This document shows, one piece after another, positions 1 through 5,060 of a stretch of 10,779 nucleotides of DNA (position 1 is its first letter; the number at the start of each line of letters is the position of its first letter). A program made the translations under genes and the position numbers. The notes beneath the pieces were generated by a model that worked only from the letters and a program-made list of their open reading frames with translations, was not told where the DNA came from and ran no database searches. Source of the DNA: an uncultured Clostridia bacterium (GTDB lineage Bacteria; Bacillota; Clostridia; Christensenellales; Borkfalkiaceae); NCBI GenBank assembly GCA_947176485.1, contig CAMWQS010000048.1, positions 1 through 10,779 of the forward strand, given 5' to 3'.

Positions 1-80
1 CAATGAAAGTGAAAAGTAACGGATTATTTTTTTCATAAAACAATATCCTTTTACAAATTCATAATGAAGGTATGCTTGTT

Positions 81-629
81 TTAATAGGTGAGTTTTCTAA
101 ACGACCCGTCTTCCTTGTGAATCATAATATTCGCGTCCTGGTTGTCCGCCAAATTCTTGCAGTACTCGATAGCTTCCTTCTGGGTCTTGAAAAGCTTTAT
201 TGCTTTTGCGCCGCCGGCAGCCTTAATTTGCCACATGTTGTCGTCCTTACGCTTTGAAATGTGGTAGGTCTTAACCGTAGACTTTGCGGGCTCGTCCTTT
301 GCAGGCGCAGCCTTTGCCGCCGTCGATTTCGTCGCGGTGGTTTTAGTTGAAGTAGTCTTGGTTGCGGTCGTTTTTGCCGCAGGCTTCGTCTCCTCGGTTT
401 TAACTTCTTTCTTGGGCTCTTCCTTCGCCGCAGGTGCTTCCTCAACGGGTTCTTTCTTCGCGGGCTCTTCCGCCGTTTTTACGGTTGCGGGCTGAGCGTT
501 GGCTTTAGCCTTCTTCTTTTTCGCGCTGACTACGCAGCAAATTATTATAATAATTACAATAAGCGCAACGAGCGCAGCCGCTCCGATTATCCAATAAAGC
601 AAGGGTAATCCTAAAATAGGTTCGTCCAT
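81..629 (-). CDS. Membrane-anchored protein with Lys/Ala/Thr-rich linker and C-terminal DUF2188 domain
   Basis: The protein has 182 residues in three parts. Residues about 10-35 form one strongly hydrophobic segment (many Val and Ile, then Cys-Cys), followed at once by four lysines, so an N-out, C-in single-pass anchor is likely. Residues about 36-120 are a low-complexity linker, first rich in Glu, Pro and Lys, then with repeated Lys-Thr-Thr-Ala/Ser-Thr units resembling histone-H1-like tails. Residues about 121-182 resemble DUF2188: it opens with TYHISKRKDD, has a central Trp, and ends with an Ala-x-Ile-x-Ile-His-x-x-Asp-Gly pattern. The ATG start is supported by GAGGTGA upstream. It has its own promoter at 658-686. 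The role of DUF2188 is not established. The linker might bind nucleic acid or cell-surface polymer, but that is inference. Confidence 0.75.
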   Translation of the reverse strand: MDEPILGLPLLYWIIGAAALVALIVIIIIICCVVSAKKKKAKANAQPATVKTAEEPAKKEPVEEAPAAKEEPKKEVKTEETKPAAKTTATKTTSTKTTATKSTAAKAAPAKDEPAKSTVKTYHISKRKDDNMWQIKAAGGAKAIKLFKTQKEAIEYCKNLADNQDANIMIHKEDGSFRKLTY

Positions 630-657
630 AATTATTCACCTCATTCGTTTTTTTAAT

Positions 658-686
658 ATTGTAAACTAATTGCCAAGTAAAATCAA
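658..686 (-). promoter_or_regulatory. Sigma-A-type promoter of the DUF2188 gene
   Basis: Read on the minus strand, TTGATT (681-686) and TACAAT (658-663) are separated by 17 bases. The predicted start site lies about 22 bases before the ATG at 629. It sits just downstream of the terminator of the preceding lipoprotein gene, so the DUF2188 gene is probably its own transcription unit. Confidence 0.6.
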
Positions 687-692
687 GTAATT

Positions 693-731
693 TATAAAAA
701 AGAAATGCGTTCGCCGAAAAACGGCGAACGC
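693..731 (-). terminator. Intrinsic terminator of the cyclophilin-like lipoprotein gene
   Basis: A perfect 10-bp stem (GCGTTCGCCG, arms 707-716 and 722-731) encloses a 5-base loop. On the minus strand it is followed by a T-rich run (693-706). It starts 16 bases after the stop codon of the lipoprotein gene. Confidence 0.85.
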
Positions 732-746
732 TGAATTTATATTGAA

Positions 747-1721
747 TTAATACTTGGTAACCTTTACGCTTTTGATAACGATAGGTTGCTTGGGCACCTT
801 GAAGGTAACCGTCGTTCCCTTGTCTTCCGTCTTATTGGAGAACGCTTCGTTGTTGTCAACTTTAACCTCGTCAACGGTAATGCAGAAGTCGCTTGAATTA
901 CCCGAATGGTTATCGTCTATATAAGCTTTTACCGCGTCAACGAATTTGTCAAACGCGTCAACCTCTTTAAGCTGTGCAAATACGGCGTAGTTCTTTTCGG
1001 AATAGGAAGTGCTGGGGTTGGTCTGCAAAGCAAAGATAGAGGTTGCGCAGTTGTTCTTGTAATCGGCAAGAATAATCTGGTCGCTCGTAGGGGTAACGTA
1101 AACATGCTGCGTCGACTTCTTCTCGTAACGGTACATTTTAAGACAGCCGTAGTCTGCGGTAAGCGCACCCTTTTCTATCGTTTGGTTAATGTTGTTGTAG
1201 AACTCGCCCATAACCGTGGGGAGAACGTCAGCACCGTTCACGTACTCTTTGCCGTTTTCATCATACATATGGTTAGAGTAAACCGAAGCAGACAGCTTGC
1301 CGGCAAGCTGAACGTAAGCGTCTTCCTTAGAATAGCCGCCAAGGTTCTCTTGCGTAGCTTCGTCGATTTCGGGCAAATCGAAATACTCCTTCATCTGGCT
1401 ATCGTTGTCTATCTTTGCGGCATAGCCGTTTGCGTCGTACGAGTAGCCGCCCGTGAACCAGTCGTTCGATTGATAGTCGTGAATTATCACGTTATCGTAG
1501 AAGCCTTCGTCCGAAAGCTCGATAAAGTGCCTTACGGTATGGGGATACATATTTCTGTAAAGCTTATAATCAACGTCGTAGGTTTCGCCGTTGAACTGAT
1601 AAGTTATGCGCACTTCGGGGTGGTCGGTTTCGGGTTTGCACGCAGAAACCGCGCCAACCGAGCAAACGATAAGCGCCGAAGCAAAACACAATGCAATTTT
1701 TTTGAATATCTTTGATTTCAT
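747..1721 (-). CDS. Cyclophilin-like (peptidyl-prolyl isomerase family) lipoprotein, divergent
   Basis: The 324-residue protein starts with a lipoprotein signal: Lys-rich n-region, hydrophobic core and lipobox Val-Ser-Ala-Cys with the lipidated Cys at 28, so it should be anchored outside the membrane. Residues about 38-250 resemble the cyclophilin fold: YPHTVRHFIELSDEGFYDNV matches the family pattern in which a Pro-x-Thr-Val-x-x-Phe segment leads to Gly-Phe-Tyr-Asp, followed after a fixed gap by a Gly-Gly at 91-92. The usual Phe-His-Arg reads Ile-His-Asp (80-82) and the usual Gln before Gly-Gly is Thr90, so the catalytic Arg and Gln appear to be missing. It may be a folding helper without isomerase activity, or a binding protein. 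It sits where rpoB would normally follow rplL, but has its own promoter and terminator. Confidence 0.75.
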   Translation of the reverse strand: MKSKIFKKIALCFASALIVCSVGAVSACKPETDHPEVRITYQFNGETYDVDYKLYRNMYPHTVRHFIELSDEGFYDNVIIHDYQSNDWFTGGYSYDANGYAAKIDNDSQMKEYFDLPEIDEATQENLGGYSKEDAYVQLAGKLSASVYSNHMYDENGKEYVNGADVLPTVMGEFYNNINQTIEKGALTADYGCLKMYRYEKKSTQHVYVTPTSDQIILADYKNNCATSIFALQTNPSTSYSEKNYAVFAQLKEVDAFDKFVDAVKAYIDDNHSGNSSDFCITVDEVKVDNNEAFSNKTEDKGTTVTFKVPKQPIVIKSVKVTKY

Positions 1722-1750
1722 AGCACTATTCCGTATAATTATACCTTTAC

Positions 1751-1779
1751 ATTTTACTTTTTAAATATAACTTAGTCAA
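1751..1779 (-). promoter_or_regulatory. Promoter of the cyclophilin-like lipoprotein gene
   Basis: On the minus strand, TTGACT (1774-1779) is followed after 17 bases by TAAAAT (1751-1756). A second TATAAT-like box lies slightly downstream, so the exact start site is uncertain. The ribosome binding site before the ATG at 1721 is weak (GGAA). Confidence 0.6.
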
Positions 1780-1820
1780 GCGTTTTTTGCCGTTTAGCAT
1801 AAAAGTTATAATAAATAATG

Positions 1821-1955
1821 GCGCGGGCAAAAATCACACTTTTTGCCCGCGCACCCAATTTGCGCATACCTGCGGCTCACCGAGGGTGAAGTGCCGCAAT
1901 TATATACTTGTGTGCCCCAAAGGATTGCGGCACGAGGGGCAAGCAGCCCCTAAAA
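1821..1955. repeat. Cluster of strong inverted repeats, possible structured RNA or palindromic element
   Basis: Four hairpins can be drawn here. Arms GCGCGGGCAAAAA (1821-1833) pair with 1840-1852 around a 6-base loop. TGCGGC (1871-1876) pairs with GCCGCA (1893-1898), enclosing TCACC/GGTGA. GTGCCGCAAT (1891-1900) pairs perfectly with 1924-1933, which competes with the previous stem. AGGGGC (1935-1940) pairs with GCCCCT (1946-1951). No convincing gene lies here. The density of perfect stems and the mutually exclusive pairings are unusual for a simple spacer. It may be a REP-like dispersed element or a small RNA; neither is shown. Confidence 0.5.
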
Positions 1956-1961
1956 CTCACG

Positions 1962-1995
1962 AAAAATGGGTGGCGCAGAATAGCCACCCATTTTT
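1962..1995. terminator. Bidirectional-looking terminator downstream of rplL
   Basis: A perfect 13-bp stem (AAAAATGGGTGGC, 1962-1974, with 1983-1995) has an 8-base loop. The A-tract and T-tract ends mean it could end transcription on either strand. It begins 14 bases after the rplL stop and marks the end of the rplJL unit. Confidence 0.85.
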
Positions 1996-2009
1996 GTGAA
2001 CAGTTTATA

Positions 2010-2387
2010 TTATTCCAAAACTGCGGTTGCGCCGGCTGCTTTGAGGTCAGCAAGAATCTTTTCTGCATCCTCTTTAGCAACGTTCTCTTTAAGAACGCCA
2101 CCCTTTTCAACTGCGGTTTTAGCTTCAACAAGTCCAAGACCGGTGAAAGCGCGAACGACTTTGATAACGTCGATTTTCTTTGCGCCAGCGTCCTTAAGAA
2201 CTACGTTGAATTCGGTCTTCTCTTCAGCCGCTGCTGCGGGAGCTGCGCCTGCAACGGGAGCCGCTGCAACTGCAACGGGAGCTGCTGCGCTAACGCCGAA
2301 CTTTTCTTCAAGAGCCTTTACAAGCTCGCTTGCTTCGATGAGGGTTAAACCTTCGATTTCGGTAACGATTTTATTGATATCTGCCAT
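2010..2387 (-). CDS. rplL: Ribosomal protein L7/L12
   Basis: The 125-residue protein has the standard L7/L12 plan. Residues 1-30 form the N-terminal dimerisation helices (LTLIEASELVKALEEKFGV) that bind L10. An Ala/Pro/Val-rich flexible hinge spans about 33-55. The C-terminal domain has the conserved EFNVVLKDAGAKKIDVIKVV and GLGLVEAKTAVE segments, which contact translation factors and stimulate their GTPase activity. Length is usual for the family. An AGGAGA site precedes the ATG. It follows rplJ with an 88-base gap that has no clear terminator, as expected for rplJL co-transcription. It is followed by a terminator rather than by rpoB. Confidence 0.98.
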   Translation of the reverse strand: MADINKIVTEIEGLTLIEASELVKALEEKFGVSAAAPVAVAAAPVAGAAPAAAAEEKTEFNVVLKDAGAKKIDVIKVVRAFTGLGLVEAKTAVEKGGVLKENVAKEDAEKILADLKAAGATAVLE

Positions 2388-2475
2388 TTTATTTATTCTC
2401 CTAATTATTTTTTAAATTTAATATATTATGTTTTGCGCTTTTAGGTTTGCGCCAACCCTTTCGATTTAAATTAAT

Positions 2476-3000
2476 TTAGCCTTGCTTCTGCTGAGCAACT
2501 GCGTTAAGCGCACGAACGAGTCCTGCAACTACGTTGTTGAGTACGCCCGCGATGTTGGTTGCGGGTGCGTTGATAGAACCGAGCATCTTTGCAATAAGTT
2601 CTTCGCGTGAAGGCATAGCCGCAAGCGCTTTAACGCCCGCCTTGTCCACGTAGCCGTTGTCAACGAACGCGCTTTTAACGGTGATTTTATCTTCATAGTC
2701 CTTTGCGGCTGCAACCATAACCTTTGCGGCGTTGGTCTCGTCAGAGCCGAACGCAACGGCGGTAGGACCGTTGAGGTCTTTATCAAAGTCCTTGAAGCCC
2801 AAATCGTTCAACGCTTTTCTTACAAGGGTGTTCTTGTAAACCTTGTATTCACAGCCGGCCTCTCTGCACTTGTTTCTGAGTGCGGAAACTTCTGCAACGG
2901 TAAGCTTGTTGTAGTCAACGAGGACGACAGACTTAGACGCTTTCAGTTTTTCCGTAATTTCTTGAACAACTACTTTTTTAGCTTCGAAATTAGCTGACAA
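2476..3000 (-). CDS. rplJ: Ribosomal protein L10
   Basis: L10 forms the base of the ribosomal stalk, binds 23S rRNA near the GTPase centre and holds L7/L12 dimers. The N-terminal domain shows EITEKLKASKSVVLVDY, then ALRNKCREAG and YKVYKNTLVRKAL, all typical of L10. The Ala-rich C-terminal helix that carries L7/L12 ends the protein. I place the start at the TTG at 2998-3000, giving 174 residues, because GGGAGG lies just upstream at a proper distance. The same frame stays open to an ATG at 3051, but those extra 17 codons are encoded by the attenuator hairpin and are not part of the family. The leader and promoter upstream make this the first gene of the rplJL unit. Confidence 0.97.
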   Translation of the reverse strand: MSANFEAKKVVVQEITEKLKASKSVVLVDYNKLTVAEVSALRNKCREAGCEYKVYKNTLVRKALNDLGFKDFDKDLNGPTAVAFGSDETNAAKVMVAAAKDYEDKITVKSAFVDNGYVDKAGVKALAAMPSREELIAKMLGSINAPATNIAGVLNNVVAGLVRALNAVAQQKQG

Positions 3001-3025
3001 ATTATTACCTCCCTTAAAAATTAAG

Positions 3026-3057
3026 AATTCCTTGCACCCAAAACGGCACAAGGAATT
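3026..3057 (-). terminator. Attenuator hairpin in the rplJ leader
   Basis: Arms AATTCCTTGTGCC (3045-3057 on the minus strand) and the matching segment at 3026-3038 form a 13-bp stem with two G-U pairs and a 6-base loop. It is followed on the minus strand by CTTAATTTTT. It lies between the L10-binding leader and the rplJ ribosome binding site. This fits the known Bacillota arrangement, in which bound L10(L12)4 favours termination upstream of rplJ. Confidence 0.8.
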
Positions 3058-3086
3058 TTAAAATAAGAAACCTATTTAAAAATTAT

Positions 3087-3139
3087 CTTGCAACCTGAGC
3101 GGGAAATTAAGCTATCACGCACCCGCCGTCTTGGGCAAC
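3087..3139 (-). ncRNA. Ribosomal protein L10 leader (autoregulatory element)
   Basis: On the minus strand the core reads with the hallmarks of the L10 leader: AAGACGGCGGGTGCG, then CTTAAT, then CCCGCTCAGGTTG. The GCGGG/CCCGC stem and the outer TTGC/GCAA pairing close it. This mimics the 23S rRNA kink-turn site bound by L10, so L10(L12)4 can repress its own operon. It lies between the promoter (3158-3186) and the attenuator (3026-3057). Confidence 0.88.
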
Positions 3140-3157
3140 AATTTATTTACGCAAGTT

Positions 3158-3186
3158 ATTATAAGGTATAATAATTTATCTGTCAA
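3158..3186 (-). promoter_or_regulatory. Consensus sigma-A promoter of rplJL
   Basis: Read on the minus strand, a perfect TTGACA (3181-3186) and a perfect TATAAT (3158-3163) are separated by exactly 17 bases. The expected start site near 3151 gives a leader of about 150 bases. It shows that rplJL is transcribed independently of rplKA. Confidence 0.9.
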
Positions 3187-3211
3187 CTTGTTTTGCAGAA
3201 AAAATAGAAAT

Positions 3212-3697
3212 TTACAAACTAAATTCTTTTCTAAGATTTTGAACCATAAACTTGTACTCATTTAGCGTACGCTCGTACTCATTACGGTCAAGCAGATTTA
3301 AGCACTTATTGATTACCTCGTTTACGTATTGATAATAAGTATCCTTTTTATTGGAGGAATTTATCCTTTCAACTATCTGCGGAGCCACAGCATAATACTC
3401 CTCAACAAGCTTTTTACCCTCCTCTGTCGATTTCATATAGTTATCGCGGAATTTTCTTAACGCGGTAAGCTCCTCACAATCGTCAGCTTTGCCTAAGTAT
3501 TCTACACACGCCGAAGTTAAAAAACAACCGTTGCTGTTTCCGCTCCCACTTTGATAAGTGTTCGGTTCGAATCTCGAACAAGAGCCGTTTTCCGTTACGT
3601 ATTTATTAAATAAAGTACAACCGTAAAGCGTCGGTTGAAATAAACGCTTTTCCTCATACGACCTACTAAAATACATGCAGTCTTTGCAATATCCCAT
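3212..3697 (-). CDS. CFI-box C-terminal domain protein with N-terminal Cys (zinc-ribbon-like) module
   Basis: The 161-residue protein has two parts. The N-terminal 45 residues carry C4-x2-C7, C27 and C40, a four-cysteine pattern that probably binds zinc. After a Gly/Ser/Asn linker, CFLTSACVEYLGKADDC begins a segment matching the CFI-box-CTERM family: Cys-Phe-hydrophobic-Thr, then Leu-x-x-Phe-Arg-Asp, then Gly-Lys-x-Leu-Val-x-x-Tyr-Tyr and Ala-Pro-x-Ile-Val. The biochemical role of this family is not established. A good AAAGGAG site precedes the ATG. It is transcribed away from the broken XRE repressor gene and its -10 box lies inside a 24-bp palindrome, so it is likely controlled by that repressor type. 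It has no membrane segment. Confidence 0.75.
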   Translation of the reverse strand: MGYCKDCMYFSRSYEEKRLFQPTLYGCTLFNKYVTENGSCSRFEPNTYQSGSGNSNGCFLTSACVEYLGKADDCEELTALRKFRDNYMKSTEEGKKLVEEYYAVAPQIVERINSSNKKDTYYQYVNEVINKCLNLLDRNEYERTLNEYKFMVQNLRKEFSL

Positions 3698-3715
3698 ATT
3701 TTTTCTCCTTTGTTG

Positions 3716-3739
3716 TTATCTAATGTATACATTAGATAA
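3716..3739. promoter_or_regulatory. Perfect 24-bp palindromic operator
   Basis: The half-site TTATCTAATGTA is followed directly by its exact reverse complement. The palindrome covers the -10 box of the CFI-box gene and its downstream side, the classic place for a repressor site. The broken XRE-family gene begins 73 bases away in the other direction and is the natural candidate regulator. Confidence 0.75.
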
Positions 3740-3759
3740 TGTGCGCGTCTACTTGTCAA
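3731..3759 (-). promoter_or_regulatory. Promoter of the CFI-box gene
   Basis: On the minus strand a perfect TTGACA (3754-3759) and TCTAAT (3731-3736) are spaced 17 bases apart. The -10 box overlaps the 24-bp palindrome at 3716-3739, so a bound repressor would block it. Confidence 0.75.
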
Positions 3760-3772
3760 GTGCTTTTTAAAA

Positions 3773-3798
3773 TATAATTAATGTGTACATAATATAAT
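3773..3798 (+). promoter_or_regulatory. AT-rich promoter/operator region of the broken XRE gene
   Basis: Two TATAAT boxes (3773-3778 and 3793-3798) flank ATGTGTACAT (3781-3790), which differs at one central base from the core ATGTATACAT of the 24-bp palindrome. No good -35 box is spaced properly from either. The layout suggests an autoregulatory operator for the XRE gene. Confidence 0.45.
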
Positions 3799-3811
3799 GT
3801 GGAGATAATAT

Positions 3812-4006
3812 ATGAAATTGCGCGTGCTTGACATTCTGAAAGAAAAAGGTAAAACAAAGTATTGGTTGTATATTCAAATGGGTTTAAGCTAGCAAAATTT
3901 TAACAATATGGTAAACAACAAAACTCAGAGCATAAAATTCGAGAACTTGCAAACGCTTTGCGACGTTTTGGAATGCACCCCCAACGAACTATTTGAAGAC
4001 TATTAA
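3812..4006 (+). pseudogene. XRE-family helix-turn-helix repressor interrupted by an in-frame TAG
   Basis: From the ATG at 3812 the frame reads MKLRVLDILKEKGKTKYWLY, then IQMGLS, then TAG (3890-3892), then QNFNNMVNNKTQSIKFENLQ and a tail CTPNELFEDY before TAA. The two parts join without a frameshift into a 64-codon compact Cro/C1-type HTH protein, in which the stop replaces a residue that is usually Tyr before Gln-Asn-Phe in relatives; TAT or TAC to TAG is one change. GGAG lies at good distance from the ATG. TAG ends two other genes here (4120 and 8516), so reassignment of TAG is unlikely. The family represses transcription by binding palindromes. It is probably a recent nonsense mutation or a sequencing error. 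Confidence 0.8.
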
Positions 4007-4012
4007 ACACTA

Positions 4013-4046
4013 AAAGCACTTGCCACTCGACAAGTGCTTTATTTTC
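4013..4046 (+). terminator. Terminator of the XRE gene
   Basis: AAAGCACTTG (4013-4022) pairs perfectly with 4031-4040 around an 8-base loop, followed by ATTTTC. It starts 7 bases after the TAA of the XRE frame. Confidence 0.75.
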
Positions 4047-4062
4047 TACTTCGGGTAGAACT

Positions 4063-4080
4063 TGTCCAATTAATTGGACA
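4063..4080. repeat. Perfect 18-bp palindrome between convergent genes
   Basis: TGTCCAATT is followed directly by its reverse complement. With no loop it is more like a protein-binding site than an RNA hairpin. It lies between the two terminators of convergent genes. No function can be assigned. Confidence 0.5.
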
Positions 4081-4084
4081 TAAT

Positions 4085-4110
4085 AAAGCACCAAGCCAAC
4101 TTGGTGCTTT
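4085..4110 (-). terminator. Hairpin ending the coiled-coil membrane protein gene
   Basis: An 11-bp perfect stem (AAAGCACCAAG, 4085-4095, with 4100-4110) and a 4-base loop lie 9 bases past the TAG stop on the minus strand. The T-run is short, with part of it inside the stem. The same AAAGCAC opening appears in the facing terminator at 4013. Confidence 0.7.
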
Positions 4111-4119
4111 GGGGTTTGA

Positions 4120-5040
4120 CTATATAAAACAATAAAAAATATTTAATATATACAGCGCCGTCGTTATAACTAGTAATCCTATTAAAACAATATTTATCCA
4201 AAACACAAAAGGCAACCTTTTCATAACTTTTTTCAAGCTATTACATAATGGTTTACCGTCTTTTTCGCAAGTACACTCCTCTCTTATACATTTTGCATAA
4301 ATACTTTTGCCTACAATCCTACTTACGGTATAAATCAGCGCAGTGATGCCGTTTACCAGAACAATTCCAACAACAAGCACTATCAACAAAAGATTTAGGA
4401 TAGAAGCTTCTGCAACAGATGATAATGCGTTTCCCAACAAGCTTATACCGCCCGCAAAAGTTATAACAATAGCCGCAAAAATACTTAAAATCGCAACTAC
4501 TTGACCTTGCGTATTGGATAGCTTATTTTGAGCATCATTTAATTTTTGCGTAGATTTATCAAGCGCCGCTTGAGATGATTTCAAAGCTTCTTGAGACTGT
4601 TTCAAAGCTTCTTGCATTTCTGAATTTCGCTCAGTTGATTCACTTAATAATTTTTGGGTCGTTTCTAAATCACTATGCAATTTAGTAGAATAATTCAATC
4701 TTGCTAACTCAAGGTTTATATGGTCGCACAGCTTTATAACTGCGAGTACTTCTTTTTTTCCGAATTCACCCTCAGTCTGTAGATAATCCTTTTCAGCAAA
4801 ACCTCTTATTAAGGCTAAATTATTTATAAGAAATTCAGCGTTATAATTTTCATCCGTAAAAACTTGAGTTACTATAGGAAATATTTCCGAATAGGAATGT
4901 CTAAACTCTCCTGATGAATAAATATCTTTTAGTTCCAGAGCTTTAGACTTGATATCATTATTCTCTAACAGTGATTGCGCCAAACCAAACAAGAATGCAT
5001 TTAATTTCTTTTGGTTTTCATAGGAAGCTTCCGGAGTCAT
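4120..5040 (-). CDS. Coiled-coil protein with three membrane segments; candidate toxin/effector partner of the Panacea-like protein
   Basis: The 306-residue protein is not one I can name. Residues 1-115 are predicted helical and soluble. Residues about 120-178 are a Gln/Ser/Glu/Lys-rich heptad-like coiled coil (SQEALKSSQAALDKSTQKLN). Hydrophobic segments lie at about 181-203 (ILSIFAAIVITFAGGISLL), 213-240 and 278-303. Between the second and third is a cluster of four cysteines (C251, C256, C258, C266) that could bind metal. The ATG has AGGAG upstream and lies 20 bases after the stop of the DUF4065 gene, so the two are co-transcribed. By analogy with Panacea systems, the downstream gene may be a membrane-acting toxin held in check by the upstream protein; this is inference from context. 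Its composition is much more AT-rich than rplA or rplJ, which suggests transfer. It ends in TAG. Confidence 0.6.
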   Translation of the reverse strand: MTPEASYENQKKLNAFLFGLAQSLLENNDIKSKALELKDIYSSGEFRHSYSEIFPIVTQVFTDENYNAEFLINNLALIRGFAEKDYLQTEGEFGKKEVLAVIKLCDHINLELARLNYSTKLHSDLETTQKLLSESTERNSEMQEALKQSQEALKSSQAALDKSTQKLNDAQNKLSNTQGQVVAILSIFAAIVITFAGGISLLGNALSSVAEASILNLLLIVLVVGIVLVNGITALIYTVSRIVGKSIYAKCIREECTCEKDGKPLCNSLKKVMKRLPFVFWINIVLIGLLVITTALYILNIFYCFI

Positions 5041-5060
5041 TCGTACTTTTCTCCTAACGT

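Noticed and set aside
906..1715. Long plus-strand open frame of 269 codons
   Set aside because: It lies opposite the lipoprotein gene, has no family resemblance, and its hydrophobic Val-rich composition is a reverse-strand echo. The minus-strand gene has a signal peptide, promoter and terminator.
1821..1852. Classical intrinsic terminator at this hairpin
   Set aside because: The A and T runs are in the loop side of the stem, not after it, and it lies upstream of a promoter rather than just after a gene.
1908..2415. Plus-strand frames opposite rplL
   Set aside because: Ala/Ser- or Cys/Gly-rich translations that only mirror the Ala-rich hinge of L7/L12.
3812..4006. TAG read as an amino acid (recoded stop), making the XRE gene intact
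   Set aside because: The membrane protein gene (4120) and the small Cys protein gene (8516) both end in TAG, so TAG works as a stop here. A single mutation or sequencing error is simpler.
3900..4094. Minus-strand 64-codon frame over the XRE gene
   Set aside because: It crosses both terminators and is antisense to a clear HTH sequence.
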